Positions 1 to 5,142 of a stretch of 5,142 nt of DNA are shown here, piece after piece. The notes beneath the pieces were generated by a model. The model saw only the letters and a list, made by a program, of their open reading frames with translations. It was not told the DNA's origin and ran no database searches. Each line of letters begins with the position of its first letter. Position 1 is the stretch's first letter. The stretch lies in contig SCUQ01000170.1 of the NCBI GenBank assembly GCA_004297635.1, positions 1-5,142 of the forward strand, given 5' to 3'. The DNA is from Rhizorhabdus sp. (GTDB taxonomy: Bacteria > Pseudomonadota > Alphaproteobacteria > Sphingomonadales > Sphingomonadaceae). Made by a program: the position numbers and the translations under genes.

Positions 1-132
1 GCTGGGATTCTCGGCCCCCGAAAGCGTCTTCTCCCTGCCGCCGAAGCGCAGCAGCACGCCCCAGCCGCCGGGGCCGGGATTGCCCTTGCACGCCCCGTCG
101 GTCGCGATTTCGACCAGCGGCAGTTCGGTCAA
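1..132 (-). CDS. rnhA: Ribonuclease HI, N-terminal part (runs off left edge)
   Basis: RNase HI cleaves the RNA strand of RNA-DNA hybrids in the cytoplasm, removing R-loops and replication primers. The 44 visible codons read (M)[19 protein letters not shown] and then [12 protein letters not shown]. This is the hallmark first beta strand and turn of the family, with the first catalytic aspartate at residue 12 ([15 protein letters not shown]). The other catalytic acidic residues lie beyond the window. The start is taken as TTG at 130-132, because no ATG or GTG lies in frame nearby and the first beta strand follows directly. TTG overlaps the thrB stop by four bases (TTGA), which suggests translational coupling. 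No strong Shine-Dalgarno is visible. The family identity is very sure; the exact start is likely but not proven. It is the third gene of an ispH-thrB-rnhA cluster. Confidence 0.93.
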   Translation of the reverse strand, partial: MTELPLVEIATDGACKGNPGPGGWGVLLRFGGREKTLSGAENPS

Positions 133-1091
133 GCCGGCACCAGCGTTTCGGGGTCGGCCTCGGCATAGAAATCGAGCCGGCGCAGGAAGGCGATCGGGTC
201 CTTGCGCGTGACCATCGCGTCGGCGGGGGTGTTGATCCAGTCGAACGCGCGGGTCAGCAGGAAGCGCAGGCAGGCGCCCCGCGCGAGGATCGGGAAGGCG
301 AGCCGTTCCTCCACCGACAGCCCATGCTGCCGATGATAGCCGGCGATCAGCGCGCGGCCGACATCGGCATGATAGCCGTTGCCGTCATTTTCGAAGCACC
401 AGGCCGTGTGGGTCACGGCCACGTCCCAAGCGCGGATATCGGTGCAGGCGAAATAGAAGTCGATCACGCCGCTGACCTCGTCGCCGAGCATCAGCACATT
501 GTCGGGGAACAGATCGGCATGGATCACGGCGGTGGGCAGGTGGCGCGGCCAATGCGCATCCAGCCAGTCCAGCTCGCGCCCGATGCGGCCGCCCAGGCCC
601 GCCTGGATGCGATCGAGATCTTCCCCGCAGCGCTCTGCCAGCGCCCGCCAGCCGGGCAGATCCAGGCTGTTGGGGCGCCCCAGCCGAAAATCGGCGAGCG
701 CGCGGTGCATGTCGCCCAGCGCGCCGCCCGCCGCCTGCGCCTGTGCCGGCGTCGGATGCGTCACCGACACGCCCGAGAGGAATTCGATCAGGCAGGCGGG
801 CCGTCCGGCCAGCGTCTGCAGCTGTTCGCCGCGCCGGTCGCGCAGCATGCGCGGGATGTTCAGCCCGCGGGCGGCGAGATGATCGGTCAGGGCGCAGAAG
901 AAGGGCAGCTCTTCGACGTTCACCCGCTTTTCGTAGAGCGTCAGGATGAAGCGGCCGCCCGTCGTCTCGATCAGGTAGTTGCTGTTCTCGACACCCTCGG
1001 CGATGCCCTTCGCCGACAGCAGCGTACCGACGTCATAGCGGTGGAGGAAGGCGTTCATCTCCTCGGTGGAGACCTGCGTATAGACAGCCAT
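129..1091 (-). CDS. thrB: Homoserine kinase, APH-fold (ThrB type of Alphaproteobacteria)
   Basis: This enzyme phosphorylates L-homoserine with ATP to give O-phosphohomoserine, the substrate of threonine synthase. The 320-residue protein belongs to the aminoglycoside-phosphotransferase-like fold, not the GHMP fold of the E. coli enzyme. An N-lobe with the glycine-rich stretch [13 protein letters not shown] (29-41) and FILTLYEKR (48-56) precedes the catalytic [10 protein letters not shown] motif (191-200), with D193 as likely base and N198. The metal-binding aspartate is D211 in VIDF (209-212). The length fits the family. The reading frame stays open for another 98 codons upstream, but that part lies inside ispH. 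ATG at 1089-1091 starts [12 protein letters not shown], typical of the family, and shares one base with the ispH stop (TGATG). An AAGGA lies 13 bases upstream, rather far for a ribosome site, so coupling to ispH translation is likely. A broader kinase activity is possible but less likely. Confidence 0.95.
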   Translation of the reverse strand: MAVYTQVSTEEMNAFLHRYDVGTLLSAKGIAEGVENSNYLIETTGGRFILTLYEKRVNVEELPFFCALTDHLAARGLNIPRMLRDRRGEQLQTLAGRPACLIEFLSGVSVTHPTPAQAQAAGGALGDMHRALADFRLGRPNSLDLPGWRALAERCGEDLDRIQAGLGGRIGRELDWLDAHWPRHLPTAVIHADLFPDNVLMLGDEVSGVIDFYFACTDIRAWDVAVTHTAWCFENDGNGYHADVGRALIAGYHRQHGLSVEERLAFPILARGACLRFLLTRAFDWINTPADAMVTRKDPIAFLRRLDFYAEADPETLVPA

Positions 1092-2041
1092 CAGGCGACG
1101 AGCGTCCTTGGAAGTTTGAACAACATGTCCTCGGTCACCGACTCCACCTCGCGCTCGCGGACGGTGAAACGGGTGGCGAGCGCGGCGACGAGTTCGCGCA
1201 CCAGTATTTCGGGCGCGGAGGCCCCGGCGGTGATGCCCAGCGTGCGGACCCCGTCGAGCCAGCTGAAATCGACCTCGGCGGCGCGCTGGATCAGCCGCGC
1301 CTTCACCCCGTTGCGTTCCGCGACCTCGACGAGGCGGAGCGAATTGGAGCTGTTGGGCGCGCCGATCACCAGCATCGCGTCGCATGCGGCGGCGATCGCC
1401 TTGACCGCGGCCTGGCGGTTCGACGTGGCGTAGCAGATATCCTCGCTGCGGGGCGCGGCGATGCCGGGAAACCGCCCGCGCAGCACGCCGATGATCTCGA
1501 CGGTGTCGTCGACCGACAATGTCGTCTGGCTGAGAAAGGCGAGCGGCATATCCGCGGGCGGCATCACCGTGGCGGCATCCTCCGCGGTCTCGATCAGGGT
1601 CATAACCCCCTCGGGCACCTGGCCGAAGGTGCCGATCACCTCGGGATGGCCGCGATGGCCTATGAACAGGATATGATGGCCGTTCTTCACCAGCCGTTCG
1701 GCCTGGCGGTGGACCTTCGAGACCAGCGGGCAGGTGGCATCGAGGAAATTCAGCCCGCGCTCGGCCGCCTTGGCGGGCACGGCCTTCGGCACGCCATGGG
1801 CGGAGAAGACCACCGGCACGTCGTCGGGCACCTCGTCCAGCTCCTCGACGAAGATCGCGCCCTTCGCCTTCAGGTCGTCGACGACATATTTGTTGTGGAC
1901 GATCTCGTGCCGCACATAGACCGGGGCGCCATATTTCTCGATCGTCAGTTCGACGATCTGGATCGCCCGGTCGACCCCGGCGCAGAAGCCGCGCGGTGCC
2001 GCGATCAGCAGGTCGAGCGGGGGGAGCGATGGTCCGGCCAT
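1091..2041 (-). CDS. ispH: 4-hydroxy-3-methylbut-2-enyl diphosphate reductase
   Basis: IspH (LytB) catalyses the last step of the MEP pathway. It reductively removes the hydroxyl of HMBPP to give IPP and DMAPP, using a [4Fe-4S] cluster in the cytoplasm. The 316-residue protein has all three cluster cysteines: C20 in [10 protein letters not shown]104 in DATCPLV and C203 in [10 protein letters not shown]. Substrate-binding positions known from E. coli are also present: H49 (HEIVHN), H82 (SAHGV), H132 and the proton-relay E134 (GHRGHPEV), T173/T174 (SQTTLS), S231-S232-N233 (NSSNS) and S275 (TAGASAPE). The length is normal and nothing is missing. ATG at 2039-2041 is preceded by an AAGG (2049-2052, minus strand) at seven bases, which supports this start. 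It is the first gene of the cluster with thrB and rnhA and is divergent from the lipoprotein gene. I could not find a convincing promoter for it in 2053-2149. Confidence 0.98.
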   Translation of the reverse strand: MAGPSLPPLDLLIAAPRGFCAGVDRAIQIVELTIEKYGAPVYVRHEIVHNKYVVDDLKAKGAIFVEELDEVPDDVPVVFSAHGVPKAVPAKAAERGLNFLDATCPLVSKVHRQAERLVKNGHHILFIGHRGHPEVIGTFGQVPEGVMTLIETAEDAATVMPPADMPLAFLSQTTLSVDDTVEIIGVLRGRFPGIAAPRSEDICYATSNRQAAVKAIAAACDAMLVIGAPNSSNSLRLVEVAERNGVKARLIQRAAEVDFSWLDGVRTLGITAGASAPEILVRELVAALATRFTVREREVESVTEDMLFKLPRTLVA

Positions 2042-2061
2042 AGCCGCGCCTTAAGCGATTG

Positions 2062-2090
2062 CTTGCCTGTGCGAAAGCCGGTTCCTATGA
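2062..2090 (+). promoter_or_regulatory. Sigma-70-type promoter of the lipoprotein gene
   Basis: CTTGCC at 2062-2067 and CTATGA at 2085-2090 are separated by exactly 17 bases. They match the alphaproteobacterial housekeeping pattern CTTGAC-N17-CTATAT at five and four of six positions. Transcription would start near 2097, leaving an untranslated leader of roughly 53 bases before the GTG at 2150. The in-frame ATG at 2087 lies inside the -10 box, so it cannot be the start if this promoter is used. This is prediction from sequence only. Confidence 0.55.
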
Positions 2091-2133
2091 TCAGGCGATT
2101 GCCGGGCCTCCAGCGCTCACGGCACGATGATGT

Positions 2134-2139
2134 GAAGGA
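2134..2139 (+). promoter_or_regulatory. Ribosome binding site that fixes the lipoprotein start
   Basis: GAAGGA lies ten bases before GTG at 2150-2152. It is the only good purine-rich Shine-Dalgarno match in this leader. It favours GTG over the in-frame ATG at 2087, whose use would add 21 residues of charged sequence in front of the signal peptide. Confidence 0.6.
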
Positions 2140-2149
2140 TGCCGATTCC

Positions 2150-2806
2150 GTGCCGTTTCCCAAGACTTCCGCGATCCTGCCCACGCTGCTCGTGACCGCG
2201 CTGACGCTCTCCGCCTGCGCGCAGGACACGGAATATGACGAGCGGGGCGGTTTCAAGATCGCGCGCTCGGCGTGCCCGGCGGCAGCGATCGCCACCTATA
2301 CCGGCGACATCACCCTGTTCGATCCGCCCGCCGAACGGCGGGTCGAGGCGATCGACGTCAGCGCCGCGATCAGCAATCTGCGCGCGACCTGCAACGAGAA
2401 TGGCGGCGATCGCATCCAGGTGACGGCCGGATTCGACGTGCAGGCGCGCCGCGCCGTCGCCGGTCCGGCCCGCAGCGTGACCCTGCCCTATTTCGCGACC
2501 GTGCTGCGCGCCGGCACGCAGCTCGAATCGAAGCAGCTCGGCCAGGTGACGATCGTCTTCCCGGAAGGCCAGCTGCGGGGCAGCGCCCATGCCTCTGCCA
2601 CCGCATCGGTCTCCCGCGCGGCGGCGACCCTGCCTGACGAGATTCTCCAGCGCATCAACCGCAAGCGCAAGGCCGGCGACGCCGATGCCGCGCTCGATCC
2701 GATGAACGAACCGGCGGTGCGCGACGCGGTCAGCCGGGCCAATTTCGAACTGCTGATCGGTTTCCAGCTCACCGAGAGCCAGCTGGCCTACAACGCGTCG
2801 CGGTGA
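2150..2806 (+). CDS. Predicted lipoprotein of unknown function
   Basis: I do not recognise the family. With the GTG start, the 218-residue protein opens with a short lysine-bearing n-region (MPFPKTS) and a hydrophobic stretch (AILPTLLVTALT). A lipobox L-S-A-C follows, with C23 as the lipidated cysteine. Residue +2 is alanine, not aspartate, which would favour sorting to the outer membrane, although that rule is known mainly from enterobacteria. The mature part has two further cysteines (C42, C81) that could form a disulfide. It then has alternating short strands (residues 54-155, for example RIQVTAGFDV and QVTIVFPEG) and a charged, helical C-terminal third with IQRINRKRK-like character around 165-175. 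No enzyme motif is visible. Codon bias matches its neighbours, so it looks native. It is divergent from ispH and converges on the PAS gene. An earlier ATG at 2087 is possible but less likely. Confidence 0.8.
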   Translation: MPFPKTSAILPTLLVTALTLSACAQDTEYDERGGFKIARSACPAAAIATYTGDITLFDPPAERRVEAIDVSAAISNLRATCNENGGDRIQVTAGFDVQARRAVAGPARSVTLPYFATVLRAGTQLESKQLGQVTIVFPEGQLRGSAHASATASVSRAAATLPDEILQRINRKRKAGDADAALDPMNEPAVRDAVSRANFELLIGFQLTESQLAYNASR

Positions 2807-2822
2807 CGCCGGACCAGAATGA

Positions 2823-2852
2823 GCGTCGATTCCGCCGGGGGCGGACCGGCGC
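2823..2852. terminator. Strong hairpin in the convergent gap, possible two-way terminator
   Basis: The 49-base gap between the two converging genes contains a perfect stem TCCGCC (2831-2836) / GGCGGA (2840-2845) with a GGG loop. Beyond a small internal loop, it is flanked by a second stem GCGTCG (2823-2828) / CGGCGC (2847-2852) with one G-T pair. It would fold in transcripts from either strand. No T-run follows on either side, so it is not a classical intrinsic terminator. It may pause polymerase or protect 3' ends. Confidence 0.4.
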
Positions 2853-2855
2853 TGG

Positions 2856-3560
2856 CTATGCGCCCTTCAGCATGATCGCATAGCCCCGGAACCGTCCGCG
2901 CACGTCGTGAAGCGGGGCGAAGGAGAACTCCGCACTCACCGGCCGTCCGGCCTTGTCCAGCAGCGCCGCTGGTCCCGTGAACCCGCCATCCGCGCGGGCG
3001 CGATCGAGATCGGCGGCAGGCCGGCCCTCCAATATCGCACTGGCCGGATAGACGAAGGCCCAGGGCTCCTCGTTCGCCTCCCCCTCGCTCCAGCCCAGCA
3101 GCCGCTCGGCACCCTTGCTCCAGATCCGCACCCGTCCTTCGACGTCGAGCATGATGATCGCATGGCCGTGGAGGCCGTCGAGCAGCAGGCCGCGTTCCTC
3201 GACCAGGCGGATCGCATCCTCCTCGCGCCGCCGCGCCCGGCCTTCGTCGAGCGCCGACTGGCGCCTGAGCTGCATGATCAGATGGACGAGCCAGATCACC
3301 ACCGCCGAGGCGCCCGCGAAGGTCAGGAACTCGACCCCGGCGGAGGGCTCGCCTGGCGGCGTCTCGCCGAGCAGCTTGACCGCGAACACCGACAGCGCCG
3401 CGGCGAACATCGCGGGCAGCGAGCCGCCGAACATCGCCGCGATGAACACCGCGACCACGAACACCAGATAATGGGCGCGTCCCCCGAGCCAAGGCTCCAG
3501 CCCGAAGCGCACCGCGGTCGCGAACAGCACCGCGAGCAGCGCGATCAGATAGCTGGCCAT
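2856..3560 (-). CDS. Membrane-bound PAS protein with DUF4118-like module, no output domain
   Basis: From the ATG at 3558-3560 this is a 234-residue protein. Four hydrophobic segments (about 2-19, 31-46, 48-64 and 76-97) form a compact bundle like DUF4118, the membrane module of KdpD-type sensor kinases. A charged, probably coiled helix follows (98-125, rich in R and E). A PAS domain covers about 126-232, with the usual pattern HAIIMLDVEGRVRIWSKGAE, LLGWSE and a closing strand FRGYAIML. The protein ends two residues later, with no histidine kinase, GGDEF, EAL or DNA-binding region and no room for one before the next gene. It might sense a signal and pass it on by protein contact. The start is uncertain. 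The frame stays open upstream to a TTG at 3810-3812, and another ATG lies at 3774-3776. However, codons upstream of about 3620 lose the G/C-rich third positions, and a promoter-like pair lies at 3647-3675. No Shine-Dalgarno precedes 3560. Confidence 0.8.
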   Translation of the reverse strand: MASYLIALLAVLFATAVRFGLEPWLGGRAHYLVFVVAVFIAAMFGGSLPAMFAAALSVFAVKLLGETPPGEPSAGVEFLTFAGASAVVIWLVHLIMQLRRQSALDEGRARRREEDAIRLVEERGLLLDGLHGHAIIMLDVEGRVRIWSKGAERLLGWSEGEANEEPWAFVYPASAILEGRPAADLDRARADGGFTGPAALLDKAGRPVSAEFSFAPLHDVRGRFRGYAIMLKGA

Positions 3561-3646
3561 GCCGCGCGCGCGGACGATGCGGTTGATCTGGTCGATCAGG
3601 CGCCGATAGGTCGATGAACGTGCGATGCGGTTGCCCCCCTGTCCCC

Positions 3647-3675
3647 AGTCTAGCCGTTCCAAAGCATCTGTTAAG
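3647..3675 (-). promoter_or_regulatory. Possible promoter of the PAS gene
   Basis: Read on the minus strand, TTAACA (3669-3674) and TAGACT (3647-3652) are 16 bases apart, matching the sigma-70 boxes at five and four of six positions. The same spot also reads as CTTAAC / CTAGAC in the alphaproteobacterial style. Transcription would begin near 3640. This is prediction only, but it agrees with the change in codon character near 3620. Confidence 0.35.
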
Positions 3676-3761
3676 CCGGAAATGGCCGGAAGATAGCACC
3701 ATTTCGGTGCCTGCCCGGCATCGTTAATCTGTGGATCGTTTCGCTGCACTGCCACATGCCC

Positions 3762-3797
3762 GTTGACTTGCGCCATGGCGCGGGCCAAGGCTTGATC
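3762..3797 (+). promoter_or_regulatory. Possible promoter of the glycine riboswitch-gcvT transcript
   Basis: GTTGAC at 3762-3767 is a good -35 match, but the -10 is weak. CCAAGG (3785-3790) has the right 17-base spacing and a poor sequence. CTTGAT (3791-3796) fits the -10 better and would pair with CTTGCG at 3767-3772 at 18 bases. The 10-base palindrome CGCCATGGCG (3771-3780) sits in the spacer. A promoter is needed near here because the riboswitch begins just downstream, but its exact position is not settled by sequence. Confidence 0.3.
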
Positions 3798-3820
3798 CGT
3801 CGCGCCGGGCAACCGGCGCG
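3792..3820 (+). promoter_or_regulatory. Riboswitch leader: P0 strand plus GCAA-capped hairpin
   Basis: TTGATCCG (3792-3799) is complementary, with one G-T pair, to CGGATCGA in the linker between the two aptamers (3904-3911). This is equivalent to the leader-linker helix (P0) known in tandem glycine riboswitches. Next, CGCGCCGG (3801-3808) and CCGGCGCG (3813-3820) form a perfect eight-pair stem closed by GCAA, a GNRA tetraloop. The stem directly abuts helix P1 of aptamer 1, leaving only T3800 unpaired. The pairing is seen in the sequence; its formation is inferred and requires transcription to start at or before about 3792. Confidence 0.5.
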
Positions 3821-3903
3821 GTCATGCGGGAGAGTGTCCGGCCCGTCCGGACCGCCGAAGGAGCAACCGCCCCGGAATCTCTCAGGTCACAGGACCGCAT
3901 GAC
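3821..3903 (+). promoter_or_regulatory. Glycine riboswitch, aptamer 1
   Basis: This is the first of two glycine-binding aptamers (Rfam gcvT element type) in the gcvT leader. P1 is a perfect nine-pair helix, GTCATGCGG (3821-3829) with CCGCATGAC (3895-3903). P2 pairs GAGAG (3830-3834) with CTCTC (3879-3883). P3 pairs GTCCGG (3836-3841) with CCGGAC (3847-3852). The conserved core is present as GCCGAAGGAGCAA (3854-3866) and TCTCTCAGGTCACAGGAC (3878-3895). All expected helices are intact. It works together with aptamer 2 and lies 5' of a glycine-degradation gene, the standard place for this element. Confidence 0.93.
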
Positions 3904-3913
3904 CGGATCGACA

Positions 3914-4015
3914 CTCTGGAAAGCGGATGCGCGGCCGTCAGGGTCGCTCATCCCACCGAAGGGGTAAGCCGGGCCGCCTCAGGCCGGGCGAAAGCTCTCA
4001 GGTTCCGTGACAGAG
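3914..4015 (+). promoter_or_regulatory. Glycine riboswitch, aptamer 2
   Basis: This is the second aptamer, separated from aptamer 1 by a ten-base linker. P1 pairs CTCTG (3914-3918) with CAGAG (4011-4015). P2 pairs GAAAG (3919-3923) with CTCTC (3995-3999), with an A-C mismatch in the middle where aptamer 1 has G-C. P3 pairs GGATG (3925-3929) with CATCC (3949-3953), extended by GCGGCC (3931-3936) with GGTCGC (3942-3947). Another stem lies at 3968-3989. The core is ACCGAAGGGGTAA (3955-3967) and GCTCTCAGG (3994-4002). The 3' strand (4004-4011) can also pair with the gcvT ribosome site, so this aptamer is probably the one coupled to gene output. Confidence 0.93.
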
Positions 4016-4068
4016 GGGGCCAGAACGACGGGCGGATCACGCCCGGCGCAGCTGGGCCGTCACGGAGA
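4004..4068 (+). promoter_or_regulatory. Expression platform that hides or frees the gcvT ribosome site
   Basis: TCCGTGAC (4004-4011) is perfectly complementary to GTCACGGA (4059-4066), and T4003 can add a wobble with G4067. The right arm contains most of the Shine-Dalgarno GGAGA (4064-4068), five bases before the gcvT ATG. The stem is continued inside by GGC-CAG (4018-4023) with CTG-GGCC (4052-4058, one bulge). It is capped by a perfect CGGGCG (4029-4034) / CGCCCG (4040-4045) hairpin. The left arm overlaps the 3' side of aptamer 2, including one base of its P1. Glycine binding should therefore hold that strand in the aptamer and release the ribosome site: a translational ON switch. The pairing is seen; the direction is inferred and agrees with other gcvT riboswitches. 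No U-tract terminator is present. Confidence 0.65.
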
Positions 4069-4073
4069 CCGAT

Positions 4074-5142
4074 ATGAGCGACGACATCGAAGCCGAAGAC
4101 ATCATCCAGACGCTGCCGCTCGATCACTGGCATCATGCCCAGGGCGCGCGCATGGTGCCGTTCGCCGGCTATGCGATGCCGATCCAGTATGAAGGCATCA
4201 TCGCCGAGCATCTGTGGACCCGCGAATCGGCCGGTCTGTTCGATGTGTCGCACATGGGCCAGCTGCTGGTGAGCAGCGGTTCCAACGAAAGCGGTGTCGA
4301 CGACGCGCTCGAGGCGCTGATGCCGGGCGACTTCAAGGGGCTCGGCGTCGATCGGATGCGCTATTCGCTGCTGCTCGACGATGAGGGCGGCATCCTCGAC
4401 GATCTGATGGTCACGCGCCGCGCGGGCGATTTCTACCTGGTCGTCAACGGCGCGACCAAGGCCGACGATATCGCCCATCTCCACGAATATCTGCCCGAGG
4501 ACATCACCCTCAACCATCTCGACGAACAGGCGCTGCTCGCGCTGCAGGGGCCGAAGGCGGTCGATGCCCTGTCGCGCGTCTGCCCCGGCGTCGAGAGCCT
4601 GGTGTTCATGACCGCGGGCGCCTTCGAGGTCGCCGGCGCGCCGGTCTGGATCAGCCGATCGGGCTATACCGGCGAGGACGGATTCGAGATTTCGCTGCCC
4701 GCGACGGCGGCCGAGCAGGTCGCCACGCTCCTCGCCGCTCAACCGGAGGTCAAGCCGATCGGTCTCGGCGCGCGGGATTCGCTGCGGCTCGAAGCCGGGT
4801 TGCCGCTCTACGGCCATGATCTCGATACCGGGATCGACCCGGCGATGGCCGGGCTCGGCTTCGCGGTGCCGAAGCGCCGCCGCGCCGAAGGCGGCTATCC
4901 GGGCGCGGTCCGGATCGGCAGGCATTTCGCCGATGGCCCGCCATCGAAGCGGATCGGCCTGATCCTCGCCGGGCGCCTGCCCGCGCGCGAGGGGGCTCCG
5001 ATCTTCGACGGCGACACCCAGGTCGGCACCGTCACCTCGGGCGGCTTTTCGCCGACGCTGCAGGTGCCGATCGCGATGGGCTATGTCGCCGCCGGCCATG
5101 CCGATCTCAACCGCGCCCTGCAGATCGAGGTGCGCGGCAAGC
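4074..5142 (+). CDS. gcvT: Aminomethyltransferase (glycine cleavage T-protein), 3' end cut
   Basis: GcvT moves the aminomethyl carbon from the lipoyl arm of H-protein to tetrahydrofolate, releasing ammonia and forming 5,10-methylene-THF. The 356 visible residues contain the family marks in order: RMVPFAGYAMPIQY (26-39), GLFDVSHMGQ (54-63), RYSLLLDDEGGILDDLMV (96-113) with the catalytic aspartate in the DD pair 109-110, LALQGPKA (155-162) and SGYTGEDGFEIS (196-207). GLGARDSLRLEAGLPLYGHDL (230-250) and TVTSGGFSP (319-327) follow. About 10-30 C-terminal residues are missing at the window edge. ATG at 4074 is preceded by GGAGA at five bases, and the protein start fits the family with a short acidic extension (MSDDIEAED). 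The tandem glycine riboswitch directly upstream confirms the role. gcvH and gcvP genes would be expected further right. No frameshift or odd codon use is seen. Confidence 0.97.
   Translation, partial: MSDDIEAEDIIQTLPLDHWHHAQGARMVPFAGYAMPIQYEGIIAEHLWTRESAGLFDVSHMGQLLVSSGSNESGVDDALEALMPGDFKGLGVDRMRYSLLLDDEGGILDDLMVTRRAGDFYLVVNGATKADDIAHLHEYLPEDITLNHLDEQALLALQGPKAVDALSRVCPGVESLVFMTAGAFEVAGAPVWISRSGYTGEDGFEISLPATAAEQVATLLAAQPEVKPIGLGARDSLRLEAGLPLYGHDLDTGIDPAMAGLGFAVPKRRRAEGGYPGAVRIGRHFADGPPSKRIGLILAGRLPAREGAPIFDGDTQVGTVTSGGFSPTLQVPIAMGYVAAGHADLNRALQIEVRGK

Noticed and set aside
1092..1385. N-terminal extension of thrB by 98 codons
   Set aside because: It overlaps the ispH C-terminus in another frame and reads as arginine-rich sequence; the family start is at 1091.
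324..1433. Long plus-strand open frame of 369 codons opposite thrB and ispH
   Set aside because: It lies antisense to two unmistakable genes, its translation is low-complexity (A/R/Q/G-rich) and it matches no family I know. High-GC DNA makes such shadow frames common.
2100..2124. TGCCG/CGGCA stem in the lipoprotein leader
   Set aside because: It has only five pairs with a 15-base loop and does not involve the ribosome site; too weak to call.
1646..2149. N-terminal extension of the lipoprotein frame back to 1646
   Set aside because: This part is antisense to ispH and upstream of the promoter at 2062-2090. The signal peptide begins at 2150.
2788..3702. Alternative minus-strand frame over the PAS gene
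   Set aside because: It lacks any domain, while the adjacent frame gives clear transmembrane helices and a PAS domain.
3771..3780. Perfect palindrome CGCCATGGCG near the gcvT promoter
   Set aside because: Ten-base GC-rich palindromes arise often by chance in such DNA and I know no regulator with this site. It is noted only as a possible operator.
3801..3820. GCAA hairpin considered as an intrinsic terminator
   Set aside because: No T-run follows on either strand and no gene ends nearby; it fits better as part of the riboswitch leader.
3948..5099. Long minus-strand open frame of 383 codons opposite gcvT and aptamer 2
   Set aside because: It is antisense to gcvT and the riboswitch, with repetitive R/D/A-rich translation; a shadow of the GC-rich gcvT codons.

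Overview
This window looks like ordinary chromosomal DNA of a GC-rich alphaproteobacterium, most likely a member of the Sphingomonadales. That placement is inferred from the strong G/C bias at third codon positions, the protein sequences (IspH, the APH-type homoserine kinase, GcvT), the ispH-thrB-rnhA gene order and the CTTGNC / CTATNN promoter style. No search was run. I see no mobile element, CRISPR array, tRNA or rRNA.

Left part (1-2041, minus strand): a tightly packed housekeeping cluster read right to left. It contains ispH (last step of MEP isoprenoid synthesis), thrB (homoserine kinase of the APH-fold type) and the first 44 codons of rnhA (ribonuclease HI, running off the left edge). 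The genes overlap by one base (TGATG, ispH/thrB) and four bases (TTGA, thrB/rnhA), so they are probably co-transcribed and translationally coupled. The rnhA start appears to be TTG.

Middle (2042-2855): divergent from ispH is a gene for a predicted lipoprotein of unknown function. A near-consensus alphaproteobacterial promoter lies at 2062-2090 and a Shine-Dalgarno-supported GTG start at 2150. It ends tail to tail with the next gene, and the 49-base gap holds a strong two-part hairpin that may stop transcription from both sides.

Right-middle (2856-3560, minus strand): a membrane protein with a four-helix DUF4118-like (KdpD-type) module, a short charged helix and a PAS domain. It stops right after the PAS domain, with no kinase, cyclase or other output domain. 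Its exact start is uncertain.

Right part (3561-5142, plus strand): a long regulatory leader followed by gcvT (T-protein of the glycine cleavage system, cut by the right edge). The leader is a tandem glycine riboswitch whose helices can be written out base by base. The 3' part of the second aptamer is also perfectly complementary to the gcvT ribosome binding site, giving a readable mechanism for a glycine-ON translational switch. Upstream of aptamer 1 is a helix pairing the leader with the inter-aptamer linker, and inside it a perfect 8-bp GCAA-capped hairpin. This leader is the most interesting part of the window. I found no convincing sign of an entirely new system.
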